Part shown: positions 39,817-50,839 of the stretch, in pieces
Layout: each line of letters begins with the position of its first letter
How positions within the stretch are numbered: position 1 is the first letter of the stretch
Assembly: GCA_018668595.1 (NCBI GenBank)
Contig: JABJCP010000031.1
Location: 24,964-88,963 of the forward strand
Reading direction: 5' to 3'
Length of the DNA: 64,000 nt
Origin: Candidatus Woesearchaeota archaeon
GTDB lineage: Archaea; Nanobdellota; Nanobdellia; Woesearchaeales; UBA11576
Program-made: the position numbers and the translations under genes
The notes under the pieces: generated by a model
Databases searched by the model: none
Told to the model about the DNA's origin: nothing
Seen by the model: only the letters and a program-made list of their open reading frames with translations

Positions 39817-41442
39817 TCAACCAAAATATTTCACAGCAGCATCTATCAATCCATAAAACAAAGGTGCAGGTGTTTCGAGCTTACTTTTGAGTTCTGGATG
39901 TGATTGTGTTGCAATAAAATAATGATGATCTTTTAGTTCAATAAACTCAACAAGTATTCCATCTTCAGACATTCCAGATAATACTAACCCATTATCGCGC
40001 AAACAATCATGATAATCTGGATTTACTTCATATCTATGTCTATGTCTTTCCCATGCTTCTGTTGATCCATACAATGTATGCGCTAGTGTTCCTTTTGTGA
40101 GTATTGCTTTGTATGCTCCAAGTCTCATAGTCCCACCTTTGTTTTGTATTTGTATTTGTTCTGGCATTATGTCTACAACTGGTTCTGGTGTTTTTGAATT
40201 AATTTCAGTACTATTTGCATCTTTTAATCCGCATACATGTCGTGCAAATTCTGTTACTGCTAATTGTAATCCTAAACAGATTCCTAAGAACGGCAATCCT
40301 TTTTCTCTACAATATTTTATTACAGATATTTTTCCTTCTGTTCCTCTTGTTCCAAATCCTCCTGGAACAATAACTCCTGCAACACCTTTTAATAATTCTG
40401 AAACTGTTTTTTTATTTTCTTCTATTTCAGTTGTTTCTATGAATTTAAGATTTATTTTTCTTTTGAAGTGTGCACTGCAATGCATTAGTGCTTCATTTAT
40501 ACTGGCATAACTATCTGCAAGTTTTGTATATTTTCCACAAATTGCAATTGTGATTTCGCCGTCTGGCGAATCTAAATTATCAAGTAGCTTGCTCCATTTT
40601 CTAAGATTTGGAGGGCTATAAATATTCAATTTTTTATGTATTATTTCACAAATTCCTTCTTTTTCAAAAATAATCGGAATTTTATAAACATTATCTACAT
40701 CAACACCACTTATTACTGCTTCTTTTTCTACATCACAAAATGTAGCTATTTTTTCTTTGATTTTCTCGTCTAGAAATTCAGGACATCTTCCTATAATTAT
40801 ATCTGGTTGGATTCCTCGTTCGCGCAATAGTTTTACACTTTGTTGTGTTGGTTTACTTTTTTGTTCATTCACTCCTGCAGGTATTGGGACATATGTTAAG
40901 TGAACATAAAGCACATTCTCCTCGCCAAGATCTTTTTTTAATTGTCTACATGCTTCAATATAAAGTTCTGTTTCTATATCTCCCACAGTTCCACCTAATT
41001 CTATTATTAGTATGTCTGCTTCTTCTTTTTTTGATACATCATAAAATTTACTTTTTATTAAATCTACAACATGAGGTACGTATTGTACAGTTCTTCCAAG
41101 ATAGTCTCCTCGTCGTTCTTTTTCTCTAACTTCATTATATACCTTGCCCATTGTTAAATTTTGTTCAAATTTACAAGTAACTCCTAAGTATCTTTCATAA
41201 TGGCCAAAATCCATATCTACTTCTCCACCATCATCTAAAACAAACACTTCTCCGTGTTCAATTGGATTCATTGTTCCTGGATCTACATTCAAGTATCCAT
41301 CTAGTTTCATAGGCACAACTTTTAGCTTACTGCTTAGTAAGTGACCTATGCTTGCTGCTGCAATTCCTTTCCCTAGACCTGATAGAACTCCGCCTGTGAC
41401 TATTATTACTTTTAGTTGTTTCTGCTTTTTTGTCATAAGCAA
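39817..41442 (-). CDS. pyrG: CTP synthase
   Basis: KVIIVTGGVLSGLGKGIAAASIG, YLNVDPGTMNPIEHGEVFVLDDGGE, PFLGICLGLQLAV. Confidence 0.97.
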   Translation of the reverse strand: MLMTKKQKQLKVIIVTGGVLSGLGKGIAAASIGHLLSSKLKVVPMKLDGYLNVDPGTMNPIEHGEVFVLDDGGEVDMDFGHYERYLGVTCKFEQNLTMGKVYNEVREKERRGDYLGRTVQYVPHVVDLIKSKFYDVSKKEEADILIIELGGTVGDIETELYIEACRQLKKDLGEENVLYVHLTYVPIPAGVNEQKSKPTQQSVKLLRERGIQPDIIIGRCPEFLDEKIKEKIATFCDVEKEAVISGVDVDNVYKIPIIFEKEGICEIIHKKLNIYSPPNLRKWSKLLDNLDSPDGEITIAICGKYTKLADSYASINEALMHCSAHFKRKINLKFIETTEIEENKKTVSELLKGVAGVIVPGGFGTRGTEGKISVIKYCREKGLPFLGICLGLQLAVTEFARHVCGLKDANSTEINSKTPEPVVDIMPEQIQIQNKGGTMRLGAYKAILTKGTLAHTLYGSTEAWERHRHRYEVNPDYHDCLRDNGLVLSGMSEDGILVEFIELKDHHYFIATQSHPELKSKLETPAPLFYGLIDAAVKYFG

Positions 41443-41660
41443 AAAAAATGAATTAAAGATCTATTTAAAGTTTTATAACGATTACTTGATAAGAAAAAAA
41501 TACAGCTGAAAAAAAAGTAGGAATAATAAATTATATTATACTAATTTATACTAATTCAAACTACAAAATTTAAAAAAATAAACTAACACAAAATGACAAA
41601 TAACAAAAATAAGAATGGCAATATCAAAAAAAAATAAAAATCTAAAAAATTAAACCAGAT

Positions 41661-42104
41661 TTATGCAACTACTTCTACAAGCTCTACATTAAATATCAAA
41701 GTTTTTTCAGCAAGTGGATGATTCAAATCTAATGTTACTTCAGCATCAGTAAATGAAACAACCTTTGCAGGAATAACTTGTCCAGTTGGTGCTTGAAGTG
41801 TTAGAACTGCTCCTTCTTTTAGCTCAACATTTTCTGGAACCATATCTTTTGGAACTTTTTGAATTAATTTATCCATTCTATTTCCATATGCTTTTTCTGG
41901 AGGAATTTTAAGTTCTTTTTTATCTCCAGGTTCCATTCCAACAAGTCCTTCTTCAAATCCTTTGATAACTTGTCCTGCGCCTACTTCAAACTCTAAAGGA
42001 TCTTTTCCTTCAGAACTATCAAATACTTCTCCATTATCAAGTGTTCCCTTGTAATGTACTTTTACTTTATCGCCAACTTTTACTGCCATTATAGCACCTC
42101 GCAT
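41661..42104 (-). CDS. FKBP/SlyD-type peptidyl-prolyl isomerase
   Basis: VKVHYKGTLDNGEVFDSS, GAGQVIKGFEEGLVGMEPGDKKELKIPPEKAYG, LDLNHPLAEKTL; likely starts MAVKVGDKV. Confidence 0.93.
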   Translation of the reverse strand: MRGAIMAVKVGDKVKVHYKGTLDNGEVFDSSEGKDPLEFEVGAGQVIKGFEEGLVGMEPGDKKELKIPPEKAYGNRMDKLIQKVPKDMVPENVELKEGAVLTLQAPTGQVIPAKVVSFTDAEVTLDLNHPLAEKTLIFNVELVEVVA

Positions 42105-42225
42105 TATTAATTAATATTGAAATAACCTGAAATTATAGAGTAAATATTAGAATTACCCTCTAATCACACTTAATATTCAATGCAAAAACAAATTATTTAT
42201 AAAGGTTATTGTTTTAGGGACTGAG

Positions 42226-42843
42226 ATGGTGTTTTTTAATATTTTAGAAATAATAGATATTATTGCTATGAGTTTAGTAATAGGGTTTATTTTTAAAGAT
42301 ATGTTTCGAGCACCTAAACATATGGGCTATGATCCTTTATCCCATTATAAATATAGAAAAAGTTCTACATCTGCAGCACTCAAAAATTTTTTCTCAGATG
42401 ATTTTAAATTTGCAGTAATGGTAACTGCACCTGCAGTTATTTTTCATGAATTTGGCCATAAATTTGTCGCATTAGCAATGGGTTTTACTGCAGAATTTCA
42501 CGCAGCATATGGTTGGTTGGTTTTAGGAATTGTTATGAAATTAATTAGTTCAGGTTTTGTATTCTTTGTTCCTGCTTATGTTTCTATTTATGGAGCAATG
42601 CATCCATTACAACATTCACTTATTGCTTTCGCAGGTCCATTAGTTAATCTTATTATATTCACAGCATCATGGTTATTATTAAAAAATAAACAATTTGCAA
42701 GAACACATAAAAAGTGGATTCCTGCACTACACATGACTAAAAGAATTAATCTTTTCTTATTTGTATTTAATATGATTCCTATTCCTGGATTTGATGGATC
42801 TAAAGTTTTTGGCGGTCTACTTAAATGGATTGGAATTTTATAA
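42226..42843 (+). CDS. M50-like (site-2 protease type) membrane metalloprotease
   Basis: VIFHEFGHKFVALAMG (HExxH), FNMIPIPGFDGSKVF. Confidence 0.85.
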   Translation: MVFFNILEIIDIIAMSLVIGFIFKDMFRAPKHMGYDPLSHYKYRKSSTSAALKNFFSDDFKFAVMVTAPAVIFHEFGHKFVALAMGFTAEFHAAYGWLVLGIVMKLISSGFVFFVPAYVSIYGAMHPLQHSLIAFAGPLVNLIIFTASWLLLKNKQFARTHKKWIPALHMTKRINLFLFVFNMIPIPGFDGSKVFGGLLKWIGIL

Positions 42844-43320
42844 TTGAATAATGTTATTTGGAAGATGATCGATTCCTCCAAATTCAAGTATGGAAATTGA
42901 TTTGATTTTTTCTTTTATTTTAGGATCCACATAAGTAATTGACATCTCATCAATTCCACCTATACTCTCGCAATCATCTTCAATTAAAATATCAGGAATA
43001 ATTCGTTCAATAACTTCTCGATAATTTTCGTTTTCTCGTCGAAAGATTAATTCACCTTTTGGGAAATTATATATTTTAATAACAGTTCTTATTTGATTTA
43101 TTTCTTTAGATTTTATGCGCGATGTTAAATAAATAATATCTACGCCATCATCTTTCCAATTTTGCAATTTTTCAACCGAATTGAATATAGGAACATAATG
43201 TTCATAATCTCTTACTGATTTTTGCTTTGTTTTTACTTGTCTAATTATTTCTTCTCTAGTATGATTAATAGCATCTTTATGCATCATTATTGTTCCTTCT
43301 GTAAAAATTAATAATTTCAT
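42838..43320 (-). CDS. Hypothetical protein (HAD-like possibility)
   Basis: Internal start MKLLIFTEGTIMMHKD at 43320 avoids overlap with upstream gene; YLTSRIKSKE, ILIEDDCESIGG. Confidence 0.5.
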   Translation of the reverse strand: MKLLIFTEGTIMMHKDAINHTREEIIRQVKTKQKSVRDYEHYVPIFNSVEKLQNWKDDGVDIIYLTSRIKSKEINQIRTVIKIYNFPKGELIFRRENENYREVIERIIPDILIEDDCESIGGIDEMSITYVDPKIKEKIKSISILEFGGIDHLPNNIIQL

Positions 43321-43324
43321 TTTA

Positions 43325-43978
43325 TTAAATGTTCTTAGAAATATAAACTCGATACCCACTTTGTCTTTTAACAACATCCACGTTTCCAAATATTTCTTCC
43401 ATTTTTTTAGAAAGTGTTTTACCCCCTTTTGTATGTCTTGCAACAATTTGCAAAGTACCATCAACATTCAAAAAGTTTTTAGATTCAGTTATCATATCAA
43501 AACAAAGTTGTTTGCCTGCAGATTGAGGAGGATTAAGTAATATCCCATCAAATTTTTCATCACAACTCAGCTTAGAAAATTTATCCGCACATAATGTTTC
43601 GCTAAATTTAAAATTCATACCATTTAATTTAATATTTTTGCGTGTTAGAATTATTGCTCGTTGATTCGAATCAGAAAAAATAACATTAACGTCGGGAAAT
43701 AATCTTTTTAGAACTATCCCCACAACACCATATCCACAACCTAAATCAAGCACCCTTCCTGATTCTGGAATAATCATATTTTCTACTAAAACTTCTGTTC
43801 CACGATCTACTTTCGTTTTGCTAAATACTCCTGGCGCAACATAAAATTTAAATTCTGTACCTCGTAAAAAAGCTTCGATTTCATCAATATCAAATCTACT
43901 AGATTGTTTTTTAGAATAATAGTGTTCTGCTTTAGGAGACGAATTAGAATTATTTTTTGATTTAATTTGTTCTGACAT
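43325..43978 (-). CDS. RsmC-like class I SAM methyltransferase
   Basis: VLDLGCGYGVVGIVLKR, DGILLNPPQSAGKQ. Confidence 0.85.
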   Translation of the reverse strand: MSEQIKSKNNSNSSPKAEHYYSKKQSSRFDIDEIEAFLRGTEFKFYVAPGVFSKTKVDRGTEVLVENMIIPESGRVLDLGCGYGVVGIVLKRLFPDVNVIFSDSNQRAIILTRKNIKLNGMNFKFSETLCADKFSKLSCDEKFDGILLNPPQSAGKQLCFDMITESKNFLNVDGTLQIVARHTKGGKTLSKKMEEIFGNVDVVKRQSGYRVYISKNI

Positions 43979-43980
43979 TT

Positions 43981-44781
43981 TTAAGGCATTATTTTATACC
44001 ATCTCATCAACAATCGGTCTTTTGCTTTAACAATATCTTCACCAACACCCTGTATTATTATACAGTTACTATCATAAATTATTTTTGTCGGTTCCCCTTC
44101 TTTAAAATAAACAACTGATTTATTCAAATCATCACAAGTTGTTATTTCTTTATTTCTACATCCAGGATCTTCATGAGATGTACACCCTGATTCCAACCAA
44201 TATCCAAATGCTTTTGCAAGACTCGTGCTAAAGCCGCCATTTGCAACTGCAATATACTTTAAACTAGCTGTCGCATTAGAATCAAATGTTATCCATAATT
44301 TTTTCTCTGCAAAATAATCTTCATTTAATATTCCTTCAACAGGTATATGTTTTATTGATTCAGGATCATTATTAAATGCTAAGTCATAAATTGCATTTTC
44401 AAGTTGTGCTTGAGTATACCAAACACCTCCGAAGTTTACAAAACTGTATCCATTATATACATAGCCTTCTTCAGAATCAAGATCTCCTGCAATATTTTCT
44501 GAATGTAATTGATCAGGAGATTTAATAATTTGTTTATCATTCAAAACAAATCTTCCCAAAAAAAATGCTGCAAATATTAATACAAGAATTCCTAAAAGAA
44601 TTACTAATTTTCTATCAGATCCTTTATTAGATGGATCTGAATCAGAAAAATTATCACAAGAGTCAAAACCATTATCTTCTAAGTCTTTTGTTGCTTTTTT
44701 AGCAATCTCTTCATGCAACTCATCTACAGATTTAGTTTTTTTCTTTGAATGTGCTACTGATTTTGATTCTTTATTTTTCAT
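43981..44781 (-). CDS. Hypothetical single-TM protein
   Basis: TM LVILLGILVLIFAAFFLG; C-terminal region similar to next gene (NxCIxIxG..xxVKDRLL). Confidence 0.5.
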   Translation of the reverse strand: MKNKESKSVAHSKKKTKSVDELHEEIAKKATKDLEDNGFDSCDNFSDSDPSNKGSDRKLVILLGILVLIFAAFFLGRFVLNDKQIIKSPDQLHSENIAGDLDSEEGYVYNGYSFVNFGGVWYTQAQLENAIYDLAFNNDPESIKHIPVEGILNEDYFAEKKLWITFDSNATASLKYIAVANGGFSTSLAKAFGYWLESGCTSHEDPGCRNKEITTCDDLNKSVVYFKEGEPTKIIYDSNCIIIQGVGEDIVKAKDRLLMRWYKIMP

Positions 44782-45407
44782 TCCATAACACCAATTAATG
44801 AGTATAAGATTCTATCTTTAACTGCGAGTATACCATACCTTGTGCCTTTTATTTCTAAACAATTATTTTCTAATTCAATACTAGTTGCATTTGCTTCTTC
44901 AAACAATACTACAGATACTGATACTGTTGCGTTTTCACAAGTAATCACAGGCATTTCAAAATACAAATCATTTTCTTGAGTAACTCCATTTTGCACATAA
45001 ACATTTTTGTATTTTGCTAAAAAAGTTCCAAGCTCAAATCTTACTAATTCCAGTACATCAACTTCTTTTGAGACTGGATTAAATGAAATATACATCATTA
45101 AGTTATTTTGAAAAAAATCAACAGATTCCTTTGATAAATTAATCATTTCTATATCTCCAGGAAGATACTGAAATAATAGTTGTTCTCCACCAACATTAAG
45201 TATCCAACCTTGATTTGATCGTTTGAATTTGTAATTATTATAGTGTTCTGTGTCTTCACTATTCATATTTACTCCACCAAACATCATACCTACAATAGAT
45301 ATTACAAGTACTGCTCCAAATATTATTGTCCAAAGCACTTCTTTTCGCATTTTCTTCTTTTTATAATTAGTTTGTTTTCCGATTTTGTGTTTTCTAATTC
45401 TTGACAT
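44778..45407 (-). CDS. Hypothetical single-TM protein, related to downstream neighbor
   Basis: TM VLWTIIFGAVLVISIVGMMFGG; C-term ENNCLEIKGTRYGILAVKDRIL. Confidence 0.5.
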   Translation of the reverse strand: MSRIRKHKIGKQTNYKKKKMRKEVLWTIIFGAVLVISIVGMMFGGVNMNSEDTEHYNNYKFKRSNQGWILNVGGEQLLFQYLPGDIEMINLSKESVDFFQNNLMMYISFNPVSKEVDVLELVRFELGTFLAKYKNVYVQNGVTQENDLYFEMPVITCENATVSVSVVLFEEANATSIELENNCLEIKGTRYGILAVKDRILYSLIGVME

Positions 45408-45622
45408 TGTATAACTAAGAATTTTTGTTTGGTTTATAATATTTTCTAAGCATTTAGAAAAAAAAGAGTGAAAAGAACATGTTCAAAACCAAAAAGTATT
45501 TAAATGAAATATTACTCAGTAATTATTAATAAGAATAAAATAGCAAACATAAGCAAAAGTATGTAAAAGTATGATTCATGTTTTTAACAAAAAATTAAAG
45601 CTAACACTTAAAAACTCTAAAA

Positions 45623-45784
45623 ATGAAAGACCGTATTACTATTACAATAGGCAAAGAATTGCTAAAATATTTAGATCAGAAAATAAATCAAAAAATATTT
45701 GCAAATCGAAGTCATGCTCTTGAATTCCTTATTTATCAAAAGATAGAAGATGAAAAAATAACAAAAACAAAAGATAAAAATTAA
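45623..45784 (+). CDS. 53-aa ribbon-helix-helix-like regulator (below ORF-track cutoff)
   Basis: MKDRITITIGKELLKYLDQKINQKIFANRSHALEFLIYQKIEDEKITKTKDKN*. Confidence 0.65.
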   Translation: MKDRITITIGKELLKYLDQKINQKIFANRSHALEFLIYQKIEDEKITKTKDKN

Positions 45785-45820
45785 ACACAAAAAAAAACAT
45801 AACTAAAAAAGAGACTAAAA

Positions 45821-46636
45821 ATGAAATCTTCAAAAAAATCAAAATCAAACAACATTGCAATCAAACTTACCAATGTTTGGAAAATCTATAAAATGGGGGA
45901 AGTAGAAGTTCCTGCACTAAGAGGCTTAAGTCTCGAAATTAAAAAAGGAGAATTTGTATCAATAATGGGACCTAGTGGCTCTGGTAAATCAACATCCATG
46001 AACCTTGTTGGTTGTCTAGATATTCCAACAAAAGGACAAGTATACCTAAGTCACAAAAATATTGCTTCTATGACTGAATCTAATCTTGCACAAATTCGAG
46101 GTAAAAAAATAGGATTCATATTTCAACAATTTAATCTAATAAATACACTTTCTGCTCTTGAAAATGTTACTCTGCCTATGATTTTTCAAAAAGTTCCGCA
46201 AATAAATCGAGATCATAGAGCGACAAAACTTTTGAAAATGGTAAAATTAGGACACAGAATTTATCATAGACCTTCTGAAATGAGTGGTGGTGAACAACAA
46301 AGAGTTGCAATTGCAAGAGCGTTAGCAAATGATCCAGATATTATTCTTGCAGATGAACCTACTGGAAACCTTGATTCAAAAACAGGACAAGAAGTTATGA
46401 AAATATTAACAGATCTTAATAGACTTGAAGGAAAAACAATAATCATAGTAACTCACGACGAAGAAGTTGGTCGTTGTGCAGATCGTATGGCCATTCTTAA
46501 AGATGGTCAAATATTAGAAATTCAAAATTTGAAGAACAAACACAAAAAATGTGGTATTGGAAAAAAACAAACAAAACAACAAACAACAAAATTAATTAAA
46601 AAAAAAGAAATAAAAAAACAATCAAACAAAAAATAA
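45821..46636 (+). CDS. ABC transporter ATPase (MacB/LolD type)
   Basis: GPSGSGKST, LSGG-equivalent MSGGEQQRVAIARAL, ILADEPTGNLD. Confidence 0.95.
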   Translation: MKSSKKSKSNNIAIKLTNVWKIYKMGEVEVPALRGLSLEIKKGEFVSIMGPSGSGKSTSMNLVGCLDIPTKGQVYLSHKNIASMTESNLAQIRGKKIGFIFQQFNLINTLSALENVTLPMIFQKVPQINRDHRATKLLKMVKLGHRIYHRPSEMSGGEQQRVAIARALANDPDIILADEPTGNLDSKTGQEVMKILTDLNRLEGKTIIIVTHDEEVGRCADRMAILKDGQILEIQNLKNKHKKCGIGKKQTKQQTTKLIKKKEIKKQSNKK

Positions 46637-46710
46637 CAAAGAGAAAAAAAATAGAAACTAAAAGGAAAAAAAATTAAAATATAACAATCAAAAAATAAAG
46701 GTGATTCCCC

Positions 46711-48048
46711 ATGAAAAATAAAATTACAAACAAAATAATATTTGTATTAACATTAATCGCGTTAATGATTATCTCAATGATTGCAGTTTCTGCAACAAAT
46801 ATTGCAGACATAGCAGACATGGGAGAATGGCCTCATCTAAAAGTTTCCCTGATTAATCAAGATCCCGATCCTGTAGAACCAGGAAGTTATGTAGAAATAA
46901 GATGGATGGTTGAAAATTTAGGAAGTCTTTCTGCAAAAAATGTAGAATTTGAAATTATCCCCCAATACCCCTTCACATTATTACCTGGAACATCAGCACT
47001 AAAAGATATTGGTTCTTTAGAAGGTGCTCAGATGGGAGATAATAAAGTTGTTCTTTATTATAAATTTAAAGTTGATGAAGATGCTGTCGAAGGCACAAGT
47101 CATTTAAAATTAAGATACAAAATTGATGATGGCAGTTGGGTTAATTTAGATGAAACTGATATTTTGGTTAGTACTGTAGATGCTGCTTTAATGGTTACAT
47201 CTGTCAAAACAGATCCTAAAGTAGTAGCACCTGGTGAAGAATTTGAAATTAGTATTAAACTTAAAAACATGGCAGATTCTGTAATGGAAGATATTGATTT
47301 AGAATTAGATCTTTTTTATTCAACAATAGATCGATTAGCCGCGATTACCACTGCAGACGCATATTATGAAGCACTTCCTTTTGCACCAATTCAAAGCTCA
47401 TCAAAAAGACATGTTCAAAGTTTAAAACCTAATCAAGAAACAATATTGACATACAAATTAATGGCATATCCTAATGCAGAATCTAGAGTTTACAAAGTTC
47501 CGGTTAGTCTCTCATATTACGACGAGGAAGATACAGCATATTCCAAAGAAGAGATCATAGGTGTAGTAGTGGGTGCAGAACCTGAATTAATAATTGATTT
47601 TGATAGTAGTACACTCCAACAAGCAAACACTGCAGGAACTATTAGCATCAAGTTCATAAACAAAGGTGTTAGTAATATTAAATTTTTATACGTAAAAATT
47701 CCTGATAATGCACAATTTGATGTTACATCATCTAATAGCGATTATATTGGAAATATCGATTCTGATGATTATGAAAGTACAGATTTTTCTGTGTTCTTGA
47801 ATAGTTTAAATGAAAATAATGAAGTTACAGTTCCACTAGAAATTAGTTTTAAAGATGCAAATAACAAAGGATATGAACTTGAAAAGGAAATAACATTCAA
47901 AATTCATCCTCCTGATAAAACAGGTGAACAAAAAAGTAGAAGTGCTATGATTATAACATTTGTTATAATAATAATAATTATAGTCTATTTAATTTATAGA
48001 AGTTGGAGAAAAAAACAAAAACGTAAAAAGCTTGAAAAAGACAATTAA
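46711..48048 (+). CDS. Exported CARDB/COG1361-like protein with C-terminal TM
   Basis: Signal peptide, Ig-like NxGxxxAKNVEF repeats, C-terminal TM. Confidence 0.75.
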   Translation: MKNKITNKIIFVLTLIALMIISMIAVSATNIADIADMGEWPHLKVSLINQDPDPVEPGSYVEIRWMVENLGSLSAKNVEFEIIPQYPFTLLPGTSALKDIGSLEGAQMGDNKVVLYYKFKVDEDAVEGTSHLKLRYKIDDGSWVNLDETDILVSTVDAALMVTSVKTDPKVVAPGEEFEISIKLKNMADSVMEDIDLELDLFYSTIDRLAAITTADAYYEALPFAPIQSSSKRHVQSLKPNQETILTYKLMAYPNAESRVYKVPVSLSYYDEEDTAYSKEEIIGVVVGAEPELIIDFDSSTLQQANTAGTISIKFINKGVSNIKFLYVKIPDNAQFDVTSSNSDYIGNIDSDDYESTDFSVFLNSLNENNEVTVPLEISFKDANNKGYELEKEITFKIHPPDKTGEQKSRSAMIITFVIIIIIIVYLIYRSWRKKQKRKKLEKDN

Positions 48049-48096
48049 ATTTTACTTTAAATTTTTTCTTTAAATTTAACATAGGTAGGTTATATT

Positions 48097-49314
48097 ATGA
48101 TTGGAGATTTTTTTATTTTAGCATTAAAAAATTTAAGAAGAAGAAAGCTAAGAAGTTGGCTTACAGTTCTAGGTATTTTTATTGGCATTACTGCAGTTGT
48201 CACTTTGATTTCTCTTTCGCAAGGTATGAGAGATAGTATTAATGAACAATTTGAAAAAATTGGTAAAAGTAGAATCATGATTGTTCCAGGAGGTGCATTT
48301 TTTGGACCCATGAGTTCATCAGCTTCGGTTGATACTCTTAGTGAACGAGAAGCAGAATTAGTAAACAAAATTCATGGGATTGAACTTGCCAGCGGAATTA
48401 TTTCAGATACAGGCGTAATTGAATATAAAGATGAGTTAGAATCTTTTTCTGTTTGGGGCATGCATACAGATTCTGAAAGGACTAAATACTATAAATCAAT
48501 AGGGCTTCTTGACATAGGCAAAGGACGTGAATTTAAAGCATCCGATAATCACAAAGCAATAATAGGCCATAAAATAGCCTATGAAACTTACGAAGAAGAT
48601 ATTCATGTAGGAAATAAAATAACAATTAATGGAATTGATTTTAATGTTATTGGAATTCAAAACGAAATTGGAACTGGAATGCATGATAGTTTAATTAGAA
48701 TTCCTATTGAATCAGCAAGAGAACTTTTTGAAAAACCAAATAATATTGATGTAATTATTGCCAAAGTTGCTGATGGCGAAAACATTGATGATGTGATTGA
48801 TGAAATTGAAAAAGTTTTGCGAAAGTATAGAGATGTTGATGAAGGTGAGGAAGATTTTTCAGTTCAAAGCTCTGCTCAAACAATTGAACAACTCAATGGA
48901 ATTCTTGCAATGGTTCAAGGCGTACTTGTAGGTATTGCTGCAATCTCATTACTTGTTGGCGGAATTGGAATTATGAACACAATGTATACATCAGTTCTTG
49001 AACGTAGAAAAGAAATTGGAATTATAAAATCTGTCGGTGCACGAAATTCATATGTATCCTTACTTTTCCTTATTGAATCTGGAATGCTTGGAACTGTAGG
49101 GGGCATAATTGGTTTACTTTTAGGCTATGGATTTAGTAAAGTGGCTCAGTTAGCAGCATCTATGTTCGACGTTTCTTTAGTACCTAGTTTTGGATTTAGT
49201 CTAATATTAGGAGCATTATTATTTTCATTTTTAATCGGAGCTATGAGCGGGTTATTACCTGCAAGACAAGCTGCAAAACTTCAACCAGTAGATGCCTTAA
49301 GAAAAAAAAGATAA
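48097..49314 (+). CDS. MacB/FtsX-type ABC permease
   Basis: LRRRKLRSWLTVLGIFIGITAVVTLISLSQG, GGIGIMNTMYTSVLERRKEIGIIKSVGA. Confidence 0.93.
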   Translation: MIGDFFILALKNLRRRKLRSWLTVLGIFIGITAVVTLISLSQGMRDSINEQFEKIGKSRIMIVPGGAFFGPMSSSASVDTLSEREAELVNKIHGIELASGIISDTGVIEYKDELESFSVWGMHTDSERTKYYKSIGLLDIGKGREFKASDNHKAIIGHKIAYETYEEDIHVGNKITINGIDFNVIGIQNEIGTGMHDSLIRIPIESARELFEKPNNIDVIIAKVADGENIDDVIDEIEKVLRKYRDVDEGEEDFSVQSSAQTIEQLNGILAMVQGVLVGIAAISLLVGGIGIMNTMYTSVLERRKEIGIIKSVGARNSYVSLLFLIESGMLGTVGGIIGLLLGYGFSKVAQLAASMFDVSLVPSFGFSLILGALLFSFLIGAMSGLLPARQAAKLQPVDALRKKR

Positions 49315-49390
49315 AATAACAAAAGATAAATTAACAAAAAATAAGAAAATAAAAACAAAATGAAAAAATAAAAATTTAAACCTCAAAAAA

Positions 49391-50590
49391 ATGTTAGATT
49401 ACTTTATTTTAGCAGTTCATTCAATCACTGCGCGAAAAATGAGAACTTTACTTACCATGATAGGTATATTTATTGGTGTTGCTGCAGTTGTATCTCTCAT
49501 TTCTATAGGTCAAGGTTTACAAGATGCTGTTACTGAACAATTCGAAAATATGGGCGTGGATAAAATAATGGTTATGGCTAAAGGAAGTTTTTTAGGCATA
49601 GGCGATAAAATTTTTGAAGATGAAGATGCAGAAGTTATTAGAAAAACAAGAGGTGTTAAACGTGCAGGAGGGATGTTATACAAATCTCTTCAAGTTAGCA
49701 CAAGAGATGAAACAAAATATACTTTTGTGACGGGAATTCCTCAAGATGAAACAAAAGAAATTATTAATAGTATGTCTAGTTTTACAATTACTCATGGAAG
49801 AGATCTAAAAAAAGGAGATAGGTACAAAGCAGTTGTTGGAAGTTGGGTTCATCAAGGCAAATTCTTTGACCGAAAAGTAGATATAGGAGATTCTATACAA
49901 GTTGAAGGGAAAAAATTTGAAGTAATAGGTGTTATTTCTGAAATTGGAAATCCTCAAGACGATTCTCAACTTTTAATCAGTTTAGATGTTGCAAGAGATG
50001 TTTTAGAAGAACCTGATAAATTAGATATAATCATAGCGCAAGTCAATCCCGAAGAAAATGTTGAAATTGTAGCAGAAAGAATGAGCAAAGATCTAAGAAA
50101 AAGTAGAGGTTATGATGAAGGTGATGAAGATTTCACAGTTCAAACATCTGCACAACTAATGGAATCATTTGGTTCGATTTTTGCAATTATTAGTGCAGTT
50201 CTTATTGGAATTGCAGTAATTTCTTTACTCGTCGGGGGAGTAGGGATTATGAACACAATGTATACATCAGTTCTTGAGCGAACTCCTGAAATTGGAATTA
50301 TGAAAGCAATTGGTGCTAGAAATGAAGATGTGTTCAAAATATTTTTGATTGAGTCAGGAATTCTCGGATTAGGCGGGGGAATAATAGGAGTTATTTTAGG
50401 TGTTGGAATTAGTAAACTTGTTGAAATAGGAATTCACGCAACAGGTGTTACGTTTATTTCTGCATATTTTTCGTGGTATCTTATTGTAGGTGCACTTTCT
50501 TTTTCATTTATTGTAGGTGTACTTTCTGGAATTCTTCCTGCAATGCAAGCTTCTAAACTTATTACTGTGGATGCTCTTAGGTATGAGTAA
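49391..50590 (+). CDS. MacB/FtsX-type ABC permease (paralog)
   Basis: MRTLLTMIGIFIGVAAVVSLISIGQG, GGVGIMNTMYTSVLERTPEIGIMKAIGA. Confidence 0.93.
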   Translation: MLDYFILAVHSITARKMRTLLTMIGIFIGVAAVVSLISIGQGLQDAVTEQFENMGVDKIMVMAKGSFLGIGDKIFEDEDAEVIRKTRGVKRAGGMLYKSLQVSTRDETKYTFVTGIPQDETKEIINSMSSFTITHGRDLKKGDRYKAVVGSWVHQGKFFDRKVDIGDSIQVEGKKFEVIGVISEIGNPQDDSQLLISLDVARDVLEEPDKLDIIIAQVNPEENVEIVAERMSKDLRKSRGYDEGDEDFTVQTSAQLMESFGSIFAIISAVLIGIAVISLLVGGVGIMNTMYTSVLERTPEIGIMKAIGARNEDVFKIFLIESGILGLGGGIIGVILGVGISKLVEIGIHATGVTFISAYFSWYLIVGALSFSFIVGVLSGILPAMQASKLITVDALRYE

Positions 50591-50778
50591 AACAAATATT
50601 ATAAAGTCAAGAAACAACAAGTGACAGACTTTACTATACGCGTGAAAAAACAAAAAAAGCTAATTAATTAAAAAAATCCCAGATACTATTCGTGTTTTTT
50701 TCGTTTTGTGTTAAATTCTAATAAGAATATTTAAAACTAAAAACTGTAGTGAATAGTTTGTAATACTCGAACTCTCTT

Positions 50779-50792
50779 CTCGCTAAAGGTGA
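50779..50792 (+). promoter_or_regulatory. Leader motif CTCGCTAAAGGTGA, copy 1
   Basis: Shared with 53332-53345 and 54876-54889. Confidence 0.6.
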
Positions 50793-50839
50793 GTTCTATA
50801 AAATTATAATATAACATTACTAAAAAATAGGGGAAAACT

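Noticed and set aside
40097-40510. 137-aa ORF opposite pyrG
   Set aside because: Antisense shadow of CTP synthase.
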